Assembly: GCF_014284255.1 (NCBI RefSeq)
Contig: NZ_JACOFV010000001.1
Coordinates: 124,001-188,000, forward strand
Direction of reading: 5' to 3'
DNA length: 64,000 nucleotides
Source of the DNA: Cognatundibacterium jejuense
Lineage (GTDB): Bacteria; Pseudomonadota; Gammaproteobacteria; Burkholderiales; Burkholderiaceae_D
A program made the translations under genes and the position numbers. Below the pieces are notes generated by a model, which was not told the DNA's origin, searched no databases, and saw nothing but the letters and a program-made list of their open reading frames with translations. Shown here piece after piece: positions 35,984-44,238 of the stretch (positions within the stretch are counted from its first letter, which is position 1; every line of letters begins with the position of its first letter).

Positions 35984-37363
35984 ATGGCGAAAGCAAAAAC
36001 AAATTACACCTGCACTGAATGCGGTGGCATCGTTAATAAATGGGCGGGACAGTGCCCATCTTGCGGGCAGTGGAATACCTTGGTCGAAACGGTGATTGAG
36101 GCTGCAGGTAATCGTTTTTCTGGAAAACATCAAAGCCTGGCGCAAACGGCGCCTGTGCTGAATTTATCTGATATCGAAGCGTCGGACGTACCGCGCTTTG
36201 GCACCGGTATTGAAGAATTCGATCGGGTGTTGGGCGGCGGCCTGGTGCCAGGCGGCGTGGTGCTCATTGGTGGTGATCCTGGTATCGGTAAGTCAACCTT
36301 GTTGCTGCAGGCGCTCTCCAATCTGGCCAAGATCAAAAAAGTTTTGTATGTGAGTGGTGAAGAATCTGGGGCGCAAATTGCTTTGCGTGCGAATCGGCTT
36401 GGTCTTGATACCAAGGGTTTGGCTTTGCAGGCGGAAATTCAGCTCGAAAAAATTCTTAACACGCTGTCGGATCATAAGCCGCAAGTTGTGGTGATAGATT
36501 CGATACAAACCTTATATTCGGATGCATTAAGCTCGGCGCCCGGCTCGGTGGCACAGGTGCGCGAATGTGCGGCGCAATTGACGCGTGTCGCAAAGACCAT
36601 GGATATCACCATGATTCTGGTTGGTCATGTGACCAAGGAAGGCGCGCTAGCTGGGCCGCGCGTACTTGAGCATATTGTTGATACGGTGTTGTATTTTGAG
36701 GGAGATACCCATTCCAGTTTCCGTCTGGTACGCGCCATTAAAAATCGTTTTGGCGCGGTCAATGAGTTGGGTGTATTTGCCATGAGTGAGCGGGGTTTGA
36801 GAGGTGTGTCAAACCCCTCCGCCTTATTTTTATCGCAGCATGATGCGCAAGTTGCAGGCTCATGCGTGATGGTGACGCAAGAGGGAACCCGTCCGTTGCT
36901 TGTAGAAATTCAGGCATTGGTGGATAGTTCCCACGCGCCAAATGCACGTCGCTTATCCGTCGGCTTAGAACAAAACCGGCTGGCAATGTTGTTGGCAGTC
37001 TTGCACAGACATGCGGGAGTTGCGGCATTTGATCAGGATGTGTTCATCAATGCGGTTGGCGGGGTCAAAATTGCTGAGCCTGCGGCTGATCTGGCAGTTT
37101 TATTGGCGATTAACTCGTCCATGCGCAATAAGCCTTTGCCGCGCAGTCTGGTCGTGTTTGGTGAAGTTGGTTTGGCGGGTGAGATACGACCAGCACCACG
37201 CGGTCAGGAGCGGCTCAAAGAGGCTGCAAAACTGGGCTTCACCATTGCCATGATTCCCAAGGCGAACGCCCCTAAGCAAAAAATAGAAGGCCTGACCATC
37301 ATTGCGGTTGATCGTATTGATGAAGCAATGAGCAAAATACGTGATGTTGATGATGCGAATTAG
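35984..37363 (+). CDS. radA: DNA repair protein RadA (Sms)
   Basis: 459 residues. N-terminal zinc finger CTECGG...CPSCGQW (residues 10-30), Walker A GGDPGIGKSTLL, RadA KNRFG motif in IKNRFGAVNE, and C-terminal Lon-like S-K-lacking domain. Branch-migration helicase for recombinational repair. Stands alone. Confidence 0.96.
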   Translation: MAKAKTNYTCTECGGIVNKWAGQCPSCGQWNTLVETVIEAAGNRFSGKHQSLAQTAPVLNLSDIEASDVPRFGTGIEEFDRVLGGGLVPGGVVLIGGDPGIGKSTLLLQALSNLAKIKKVLYVSGEESGAQIALRANRLGLDTKGLALQAEIQLEKILNTLSDHKPQVVVIDSIQTLYSDALSSAPGSVAQVRECAAQLTRVAKTMDITMILVGHVTKEGALAGPRVLEHIVDTVLYFEGDTHSSFRLVRAIKNRFGAVNELGVFAMSERGLRGVSNPSALFLSQHDAQVAGSCVMVTQEGTRPLLVEIQALVDSSHAPNARRLSVGLEQNRLAMLLAVLHRHAGVAAFDQDVFINAVGGVKIAEPAADLAVLLAINSSMRNKPLPRSLVVFGEVGLAGEIRPAPRGQERLKEAAKLGFTIAMIPKANAPKQKIEGLTIIAVDRIDEAMSKIRDVDDAN

Positions 37364-37391
37364 CGTCTTTTGATTGGTGGTATGTCGGTCA

Positions 37392-38741
37392 TTATTGCAA
37401 TCGTTTGGCGGCAGAAATGCCGCTTCTTACTGCCGCTTCGATAGTGGCGGGGTAATCGCCAGCAGTATAATCGCCCGCTAACAATAGACCCGCCTGATCG
37501 GTCGTGTTTGTCGGGCGAGTAAGCGCAGGTGTGCAACTGAACGTTGCCCTTTTTTCTGTGATGATCTGATGCCAGAGCGGTAGTTTTAATGCAGGCAACT
37601 GAAAACTCTCAGCCAACTGGTTTGCAATCGCACTGGCAATCTTATCGTGTTCGATAGAGTTGGGGTTTTGTGGCGCACTGATTACGACTGCCAAGAGGCC
37701 AGCATGCTCAATGTGCAGATAGCCGCGATCAAACACATATTGCCCCCATTTTTCCTGTTGAGGCGCATCGCACAAGGCATACATCGCACCTGGTAGCCGT
37801 ATATCGGCCGCGTACTTCAGGTAGCAGGTAGTAATCGCTTCAAATTCAAATTCTGGCAAGACGGTATCGCTGTTCGCTGACTTCAGCAGGCGTTTTGCGT
37901 TGCTGCAGTCGGTGGCAATGATAATGCCATCGTAATACGCATGCTCGTCTGATGTTTCTTGTTTGCTTAAATTGAGTTGCCATTTACCCGGCATACTCGC
38001 ATGTTGACTTACCCCTGTGACTGCTTGTCCCAGACTCAGCTTACTGCCTTTACTCTGGATAAAAACTGCGGCTTGCTCGGGAAACAGTGCGGATAAATTC
38101 AACTGTGGAATCAACATGTCGGATGCTGCACGCTTGGCACCAAGACTATCTCGCAAAACGTTCAAAAATACCTGCGCTGATGCGCGTTCAGGTGGTGTAT
38201 TGAGAGCAGCAACGCATAAGGGGTTCCACATCAACCGGCATAAGCGTTCGGTTTGATCAAAACGTTGCAGCAACTCGCTGACGCTGCAGTCTTGGTATAA
38301 CTTCCAGCCCATCCAGCGTGCCGTCGACGAGAAGCGAGCGAGTGCTAGTTTGTCGGCTTTCTCTAATCCTTTTGATTGCCACAAAGCGATCATTAAATGC
38401 AGCGGGGCAGGGATGAATCCGGATTTTGGCGCAATGAATTGCATGCCATCTTCATGAGATGGGTAAATCATTTGCAAGGGCAGGCGTAAGCACGATCGCT
38501 CCATATCGATACCGACTTCGCGCATTATTTGCAGACTTTGCTGATAAGCGCCAAGTAGAATGTGCTGACCGTTGTCGACTTTGAGTCCATTTACTTCAAC
38601 CGCGCGTGCACGTCCGCCGAGCGTGCGTGACGCTTCAAATAAACTAACCTGGTGTCCTTGCTTAGTTAATTGGACCGCGGCCGCACAACCTGCCCAGCCG
38701 CCGCCAATGACTGCAATGTGCTTACGTGAGGATTTAGCCAC
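37392..38741 (-). CDS. hpnE: Hydroxysqualene dehydroxylase HpnE
   Basis: 449 residues. Rossmann FAD motif IAVIGGGWAGCAAAVQLTKQGHQVSLFEA at the N-terminus. HpnE reduces hydroxysqualene to squalene. Start overlaps the hpnD end by 8 bases, so hpnD–hpnE are an operon; hpnC lies separately at 42 kb. Confidence 0.92.
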   Translation of the reverse strand: MAKSSRKHIAVIGGGWAGCAAAVQLTKQGHQVSLFEASRTLGGRARAVEVNGLKVDNGQHILLGAYQQSLQIMREVGIDMERSCLRLPLQMIYPSHEDGMQFIAPKSGFIPAPLHLMIALWQSKGLEKADKLALARFSSTARWMGWKLYQDCSVSELLQRFDQTERLCRLMWNPLCVAALNTPPERASAQVFLNVLRDSLGAKRAASDMLIPQLNLSALFPEQAAVFIQSKGSKLSLGQAVTGVSQHASMPGKWQLNLSKQETSDEHAYYDGIIIATDCSNAKRLLKSANSDTVLPEFEFEAITTCYLKYAADIRLPGAMYALCDAPQQEKWGQYVFDRGYLHIEHAGLLAVVISAPQNPNSIEHDKIASAIANQLAESFQLPALKLPLWHQIITEKRATFSCTPALTRPTNTTDQAGLLLAGDYTAGDYPATIEAAVRSGISAAKRLQ

Positions 38742-39567
38742 GGACGTAGGTTTTCCAGGCGAGCCACAGTTTCCGGATCGGCGTTAAGGAAATACGTTGA
38801 TTTAGTACCTGAAAATGATCGCGCTGAATTTCTATTAAAAGAGTGCGATATATGGATGACATAATCAGACTCGTGCGCTGTGCGCGGCGATCTTCTGCTG
38901 GTAGTAAAGCGAGCGCTTCGTCATATAATTTTTGCGCACGTTCGTATTGAAATTGCATCAATGCCTCAAATTGCGGACTGTGTTTTGCATTCAAAATATC
39001 AGCGGCGGTGACTTTGAATTCTTGTAACTCGTTGACCGGTAGATATATCCGGCCTTTACGCGCATCTTCTCCAACGTCGCGGATGATGTTGGTCATCTGG
39101 AAAGCCAGCCCCAATTTTTCCGCAAATTCGCGGGTTTTGGGGTTGGTTATACCAAAAATGCTTGCGGACAAAATACCAACAACGCCAGCGGCATGCCAGC
39201 AATATTTTTGTAATCCGGTGAAATCCAGGTATCGCGTCTGGTTGAGATCCATTTCCATGCCGTCTATGATGGCAAATAAATGTTCTGACTGTAGCTGGTA
39301 GGTTGCCATATGCGGAAGCAGGGCTTTGGTTACCGGGTGAGTTGGCGCATTTTCCAGCATAGCTTGAAGCTCTTTTCGCCACCAGGCCAATTTTGTGCGA
39401 GCGAGCATATCATCGCTGCTTTCGTCGACGGCATCGTCAACCTCGCGGCAAAATGCGTAGAGTGCCGTGATGGCTTTTCTTCTTTCTGCTGGCAGAAACA
39501 GAAAGCTGTAATAAAAACTGGAGCCACTCTGGGCTGCTTTTTGTTGGCAATATTCGTCTGGAGACAT
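38734..39567 (-). CDS. hpnD: Presqualene diphosphate synthase HpnD
   Basis: 277 residues. Trans-isoprenyl synthase with two Asp-rich motifs, REVDDAVDES and NIIRDVGEDA. Condenses two farnesyl diphosphates to presqualene diphosphate. Upstream gene of the hpnD–hpnE pair. Confidence 0.93.
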   Translation of the reverse strand: MSPDEYCQQKAAQSGSSFYYSFLFLPAERRKAITALYAFCREVDDAVDESSDDMLARTKLAWWRKELQAMLENAPTHPVTKALLPHMATYQLQSEHLFAIIDGMEMDLNQTRYLDFTGLQKYCWHAAGVVGILSASIFGITNPKTREFAEKLGLAFQMTNIIRDVGEDARKGRIYLPVNELQEFKVTAADILNAKHSPQFEALMQFQYERAQKLYDEALALLPAEDRRAQRTSLIMSSIYRTLLIEIQRDHFQVLNQRISLTPIRKLWLAWKTYVRG

Positions 39568-39801
39568 GCTTTTTTATGTAAGTAATCGGCACAAAGCCGA
39601 GTAAAGTCGATATGCTAACAAACTTTGTGCAAACATGAAGTACTTGCCATGACATGGCTAAAATAAGTATCTTAATGTAATCGGATCGCAGAATTATGAA
39701 TCCAAAATGCGCTAGCTCGTATAATAGTGGGCGCATTATATTATTGCTCAGATAAAAATGAGCTTGCTTTTGGTACAAAACTCTAAATTTGGACAAATAT
39801 C

Positions 39802-40695
39802 TTGAATAAATCGAAAATTGCTGGAATTTTAAGCGGTGTGGCTATTGTACTCGCTGGCTGTGGTGGCTTCGTCTATACGACTGTTGGTGGCACTGTAACT
39901 GGTCTAGGCACGAGCGGTACAAATACCGTGGGCTTGAAAAATGAGGGTAACTATACGCAAGTCCTGAGTGCAGATGGTTCTTTTTCATTCACAGAAGCGA
40001 GTAACGCTCAATATACTATTTCTGTGTATCAGCAGCCTCGTTACGTGAACTGTTCTGTCGCCAACGGTACTGGTACCATGAACAGTTCTACTGGTGTTGC
40101 GAATGTCGCTGTCACTTGCGTTCCTAATGTTCAAATTAACGGCAATTTAAGTGGTCTGGCAGATGGTAGCAAACTGTATTTGATTAATAATATTACCAAT
40201 CCGGCGACAAATGTGAGTACAAGTGCTGACAATACCCCAGCTGGTGCGATTTCTGCAAACGGAACTTTTGTTTTGCCAACCTGGGTTGTTAGTGGGTACA
40301 ACTACAATGTCACGGTAGCACTGCCCCCGCCTGGGCAGTATTGTACCGTGGCAAACGGAACGGGCGTTGCTGACAATAATCCGAAACTCTCCCCCCCCTT
40401 GATCGGCGTTAACTGTGTTACTGCTGTTCCGGTAACTTTCACGGTAACTGGTTTGACAGCGGGTAATTCTGTCACTTTGACGAATACTTCAATCGCACGT
40501 AAGGAGGGCGATCCATTAACTGTTTCTACGATTGGTACTTATAATTTTTCCTGGAGTTTGTTAACCGGGATGAACTACTCTGTGGCAGTCACAACTCAGC
40601 CTAATGGTCAGACTTGCACGGTGCAAAATGGCAATGGTACTGCAAACTTAGCGAATCCTGGTGCATCTGCAAATATTGCAGTGACTTGTCAGTAG
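39802..40695 (+). CDS. Exported lipoprotein with three tandem beta-domain repeats, unknown function
   Basis: 297 residues with a TTG start (no ATG nearby, weak GGA upstream). Signal with lipobox VLAGC, Cys20 as the lipidated residue. After it come three units of about 85-95 residues, each with Gly-Leu-Thr/Ser-Gly at the front, an NGTF/DGSF turn in the middle and an end pattern of QP-x-GQ-C-V-NG-GT...V-C. The two Cys per unit are disulfide candidates. No family recognised; likely an outer-membrane surface protein. Lies between hpnD and M24/hpnC genes on the opposite strand. Confidence 0.8.
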   Translation: MNKSKIAGILSGVAIVLAGCGGFVYTTVGGTVTGLGTSGTNTVGLKNEGNYTQVLSADGSFSFTEASNAQYTISVYQQPRYVNCSVANGTGTMNSSTGVANVAVTCVPNVQINGNLSGLADGSKLYLINNITNPATNVSTSADNTPAGAISANGTFVLPTWVVSGYNYNVTVALPPPGQYCTVANGTGVADNNPKLSPPLIGVNCVTAVPVTFTVTGLTAGNSVTLTNTSIARKEGDPLTVSTIGTYNFSWSLLTGMNYSVAVTTQPNGQTCTVQNGNGTANLANPGASANIAVTCQ

Positions 40696-40743
40696 TTCTT
40701 AGTGTGTATGGTTCCGTTGTTTTACGGGACTAGTATTTATAAT

Positions 40744-40786
40744 AAAAAACCGGACTATCAGCACATTGCCGCTAGTCCGGTTTTTA
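40744..40786. terminator. Bidirectional terminator
   Basis: ACCGGACTA and TAGTCCGGT with A- and T-runs, between convergent genes. Confidence 0.87.
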
Positions 40787-40832
40787 TTTATCTATTTTTC
40801 AGACCGTGTTGGTTGAGCGTTAGCAGAGACTC

Positions 40833-41537
40833 TTAGAGCTCCTCTAAAACACCTTGGTCGTTAAAGTAGAAAATGCCTTCGTTTTTGAATCCCCATTTAC
40901 CACCTTTGAGTCTGATGAAAGGCTCAAAGCTGAAAAAAGGAACATCAGCCAACAATGTCGTGTTATTGGTTTCAATAAATTGTCGTTGATCCCTGTCGGT
41001 GGCAATGCTGTGGCCAACATTGTTTCTATAGTCAAGATTGACAAATCCATTTTGTCGGATCCGCATATTTGCCCAGTCAAACAACTGGCCAAAAGTGGTT
41101 TGTGGTCGCACCAATTTCAGCATTTGCGCGTGCATTTGTTCCAAGAATCCTAAACCGTTCTTGAATTCAAGCAACTGGGGAGTTTTGGTTACTTTACCAT
41201 TTTCGATGGCAAAGGAGCGTGCGCAATCACCCCAAGCCTTATTGTGAACTGGACTTAAATCAATGGTGATCAGATTTGAAATGCCAACGGGTTCGTCTCG
41301 CGGTTCGTATTCTCGACCTGAGATGGATACGCAACTGCGAGAGCCTAGTAGTACCAATGCAGGGCAGTTGTAGTACCAGGTATCTGGGTAGCCCTGTTCT
41401 GCCAGGAGTTCTTGTGCTTTCCTGGCGATACTTTTTTCGGTATCGTCAGCCGTAATGAGATTCTCTAGTCGTGCAAGAGTCGATTTTGCAGCAGTTTGCA
41501 CCTGGCGGTGCTGAGAAATCTCGAGTTCAGTTGGCAT
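40833..41537 (-). CDS. M24-family metallopeptidase (aminopeptidase P-like catalytic domain)
   Basis: 234 residues from ATG 41537; a TTG at 41576, right after the previous stop, gives 247 residues and has GGAAG upstream, so the start is unsettled. Pita-bread fold metal ligands appear in order: Asp in ITIDLSP, Asp in WGDCARSF, His in VGHSI, Glu in FSFEPFI and Glu in FKNEGIF. Free-standing, without the N-terminal domain of full aminopeptidase P. Probably Xaa-Pro or amino-peptidase-like; substrate unknown. Confidence 0.78.
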   Translation of the reverse strand: MPTELEISQHRQVQTAAKSTLARLENLITADDTEKSIARKAQELLAEQGYPDTWYYNCPALVLLGSRSCVSISGREYEPRDEPVGISNLITIDLSPVHNKAWGDCARSFAIENGKVTKTPQLLEFKNGLGFLEQMHAQMLKLVRPQTTFGQLFDWANMRIRQNGFVNLDYRNNVGHSIATDRDQRQFIETNNTTLLADVPFFSFEPFIRLKGGKWGFKNEGIFYFNDQGVLEEL

Positions 41538-41576
41538 GATGTTTTTTGTGTTTGACCTTTGCTTGCGCAGTGGCAA

Positions 41577-41759
41577 TTATTTGCCGCTTCCTGCGACTGC
41601 GCCAACGCCTGCTTTGGTTACGTCGACGGCAGTACCAACAACCGCGCTTCCTACGTGCACAGTGGTTGAGACTGCGGCATCAGCGATCGCTAGCACTGTA
41701 CAAGCGTTGAGGGATAGGATGCATGCCAAGAGGGGGAAAAGTTTCGCACGAGCGCGCAT
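41577..41759 (-). CDS. Small lipoprotein (60 residues)
   Basis: Signal and lipobox LSLNAC (Cys20) followed by an Ala/Val/Gly-rich tail with the repeat AVVGTAVDVTKAGVGAVAG. Tiny lipoproteins of this composition occur in Burkholderiales; function unknown. Ends two bases before a possible start of the M24 gene, so the two may be co-transcribed. Confidence 0.68.
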   Translation of the reverse strand: MRARAKLFPLLACILSLNACTVLAIADAAVSTTVHVGSAVVGTAVDVTKAGVGAVAGSGK

Positions 41760-42084
41760 GGCAGTAGCCTTGTTTTGTTAAATTAAAAAAGTTGAGGTCT
41801 TGCTATAAAAATATAGTGATAGCGATATAGTGTTAGTGCTGTTTTCTTGGGGTGAAAACTCACAGAACTAGGTTGAACAATTTATGGCTGCTATTATGCT
41901 TTAAATTGGGATTAAGAGCATGATTCTTGTTCTTTTGATTGTGTTGCCACGCAATATGATTCTCCATTAACGAATTCTTGGCCTAAGTAATGCCAACTTT
42001 TTTCTTTCCTTTGCTTAGATTTTGTTTAGTTTTAAATGGACGGATGTTATGTGCCTGTCTCGGAGCAATAAGAGGTTATTTTTG
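41760..42084. other. 325-bp non-coding gap with AT-rich direct-repeat motif
   Basis: ATAGTGATAGCGATATAGTG near 41813-41832 contains short repeats of ATAGTG. I see no gene; presumably it carries the promoter of the small-lipoprotein gene. Confidence 0.4.
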
Positions 42085-42894
42085 CTACATGAAAATGGCG
42101 CGCCAGCACAAAATAAACCAGTCGCGCTTATCTAATTTTGGGCGGTGCCGGAAAACGTCCGCATTGACCTGGTCGGATTTTTCGGCAATTCTTAAACCTC
42201 CCTGTACGACCAGCCTTAATTCCCAACCAAGCCTCGTTGGCAGGCGCTTGCACAGGCTACTACCGGATAGCATTAGCTCTCTTGCACGTTGCGTCTGGAA
42301 TTGCATAAGATGTTGCCATTGAGTGCTATCAGGCTTATGCCCGATTGACTCTGGGGGGATGCCAAAGCGCTTCAAATCTTCTTGGGGTATGTATATACGT
42401 TGCTTTTCCCAATCGATGCCGACATCTTGCCAAAAGTTAATCAGTTGAAGTGCGCTACAAATTGCGTCTGAGTCCTGCAGATTTTTTACATTTGCGGCGC
42501 CATATAAATGCAACATGAGATTGCCAACAGGATTGGCTGAGCGACGGCAATAGTCAAGCAAATCTTCGTAAGTCGCGTAGCGCGTTGTTGTTACATCTTG
42601 CTTGAATGCTGACAGTAAATCTCTGAATGGTTGTAGCGGCAATTGATGCTCTTTGATAGTTTCTGCTAAACGTTGAAAGACCTGCGACTTGCTCGGTAGA
42701 TTTGCTTCTATGGCGTTAATCTCCCGCTCGTATCCTTCTAATGCCTCAATGCGCTCTTCTGGTGTCGCATTTCCTTCGTCGGCAAAATCATCTGCGGTGC
42801 GTGCAAATGCGTATATATTTCTTACTGCCGACCTCAGATTGGCGGGTAATAATAAGGATGCGACTGGAAAATTTTCGTAGTGTTCTACTGTCAT
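42085..42894 (-). CDS. hpnC: Hydroxysqualene synthase HpnC
   Basis: 269 residues. Asp-rich motifs ARTADDFADEGN and NFWQDVGIDWEKQRIY. Converts presqualene diphosphate to hydroxysqualene. Separated from hpnDE by about 2.5 kb containing three unrelated genes, unlike the usual hpnCDE cluster. Whether hopanoids are made cannot be seen; no cyclase is present here. Confidence 0.93.
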   Translation of the reverse strand: MTVEHYENFPVASLLLPANLRSAVRNIYAFARTADDFADEGNATPEERIEALEGYEREINAIEANLPSKSQVFQRLAETIKEHQLPLQPFRDLLSAFKQDVTTTRYATYEDLLDYCRRSANPVGNLMLHLYGAANVKNLQDSDAICSALQLINFWQDVGIDWEKQRIYIPQEDLKRFGIPPESIGHKPDSTQWQHLMQFQTQRARELMLSGSSLCKRLPTRLGWELRLVVQGGLRIAEKSDQVNADVFRHRPKLDKRDWFILCWRAIFM

Positions 42895-42967
42895 ATTCAG
42901 CGTTTAAATCAGAGTTTAATTATTAATGACTGAAAAGTCATTGGCAAAAAAGAGGTGCTTATCTATA

Positions 42968-42991
42968 ATAACTAACTATTGAGTCAGTTAT
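42968..42991. promoter_or_regulatory. 24-bp palindrome upstream of the RND operon
   Basis: ATAACTAACT, ATTG, AGTCAGTTAT: arms match in 9 of 10 positions. Sequence type and site (68 bp before the chosen adaptor start) resemble TetR/AcrR-type operators that control RND efflux genes. No regulator gene is adjacent. Confidence 0.6.
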
Positions 42992-43059
42992 TTTGGTTTT
43001 CTGTCATGTTGCTCGAAAGTACTTCGACATCAACAGCCTGCATAGTAAAGGAAATTCCC

Positions 43060-44238
43060 GTGTCAAGACTACAATTCCCCTCGCGTGTCAGTGAGATTTT
43101 TTTTGCGCAAAAATCCTTTGCCTCCCAATGGTCACGCGCAGGGCTGGTACTGACAATGATTGCCACGCTGGCAGCTTGCTCAAAACCGACAGAAAAGACA
43201 GAAGATATTCGTCCGGTTCGGGCGATTGTGGTCAAAAGTGCCACCGCGGAAGCTGCAATGGAATTATCTGGGGAAGTGCGCCCAAAAGTCGAATCGCACT
43301 TGGGTTTTAGAGTTGGTGGCAAAATCATTAGTCGTAAAGTAGATTTGGGTACAGTTGTAAAACGCGGGCAGCTCCTGATGCAATTGGATCCGCAAGACTT
43401 GGCTCTGGCGCAGGTGCAGGCCAAAGCTGGTTTAGTTGCTGCGGAAAGTAACCGTGACCTGGCGCTGGCTGAATTGAAGCGCTATCAGGAGTTGCGTACT
43501 AAAAATTTTGTGGCAGCGACAGTATTAGATGGAAAAGAGGTCGCATTTAAATCTGCGCAATCAAGTTATGAGCAGGCGCTTGCTGCGTATAAAAATCAAA
43601 GCAATCAAACCGGTTACGCTAGTTTGGAGTCTGATGTTGATGGAGTGGTAACCAGTGTTGATGCCGAAGTCGGTCAGGTGGTGGCGGCTGGTACGCCGGT
43701 AGTTCGTGTCGCGCAGGCGGGTGATATGGATGTGATAGTCGGTGTCCCTGAGAATAAAATCAATGCTATTCGACAAATGACGGATATAAACGTCAGCTTG
43801 TGGGCGCAACCAAATAAACTCATGTCTGCTAAGTTGCGCGAGCTGTCGCCGATCGCCGATCCAGTCACGCGCACCTATATTGCTAAGGTGATTTTGCCTG
43901 CCGATGCTACTGATGTGCGTCTGGGGATGACTGCTACGGTCCGCTTTATTGCTCGCAACCCTAATCAAGTCATCAAAATACCGATGACGGCTTTATTGCA
44001 AAATAAAGGAAATTCCTCGGTGTGGATCGTGGAGCGGGGCGCAGTGAAGTTGGTGCCAGTGCAGATTGCGGGTACATCGGGCGAAGATGTCTTGATTGCA
44101 GCCGGTGTTTCCGGTGGTCAAACTGTGGTTACTGCTGGTGTTAATTTCCTTAAGCCAGGTCAACGTGTGACTATTCTCGGCGCTGATCTTGCGTCAGCAA
44201 ATGACGTCAGTGCTTCTGCAGCTGGAGCGTCCAAATGA
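43060..44238 (+). CDS. RND efflux periplasmic adaptor lipoprotein
   Basis: 392 residues from GTG 43060, chosen because AAGGA is 7 bases upstream and it gives a lipoprotein signal ending TLAAC (Cys40). An in-frame ATG at 42979 would place the palindrome in the gene. HlyD-like: barrel-sandwich GFRVGGKIISRKVDLGTVVKRGQLL, coiled-coil hairpin, beta-barrel and membrane-proximal domain. Overlaps the pump gene by four bases (ATGA). Connects an inner-membrane pump to an outer-membrane channel; no channel gene is adjacent. Confidence 0.92.
   Translation: MSRLQFPSRVSEIFFAQKSFASQWSRAGLVLTMIATLAACSKPTEKTEDIRPVRAIVVKSATAEAAMELSGEVRPKVESHLGFRVGGKIISRKVDLGTVVKRGQLLMQLDPQDLALAQVQAKAGLVAAESNRDLALAELKRYQELRTKNFVAATVLDGKEVAFKSAQSSYEQALAAYKNQSNQTGYASLESDVDGVVTSVDAEVGQVVAAGTPVVRVAQAGDMDVIVGVPENKINAIRQMTDINVSLWAQPNKLMSAKLRELSPIADPVTRTYIAKVILPADATDVRLGMTATVRFIARNPNQVIKIPMTALLQNKGNSSVWIVERGAVKLVPVQIAGTSGEDVLIAAGVSGGQTVVTAGVNFLKPGQRVTILGADLASANDVSASAAGASK

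Noticed and set aside
41536..42322. Plus-strand frames across the small lipoprotein and hpnC
   Set aside because: They lie on the complement of genes with clear family or lipobox motifs.
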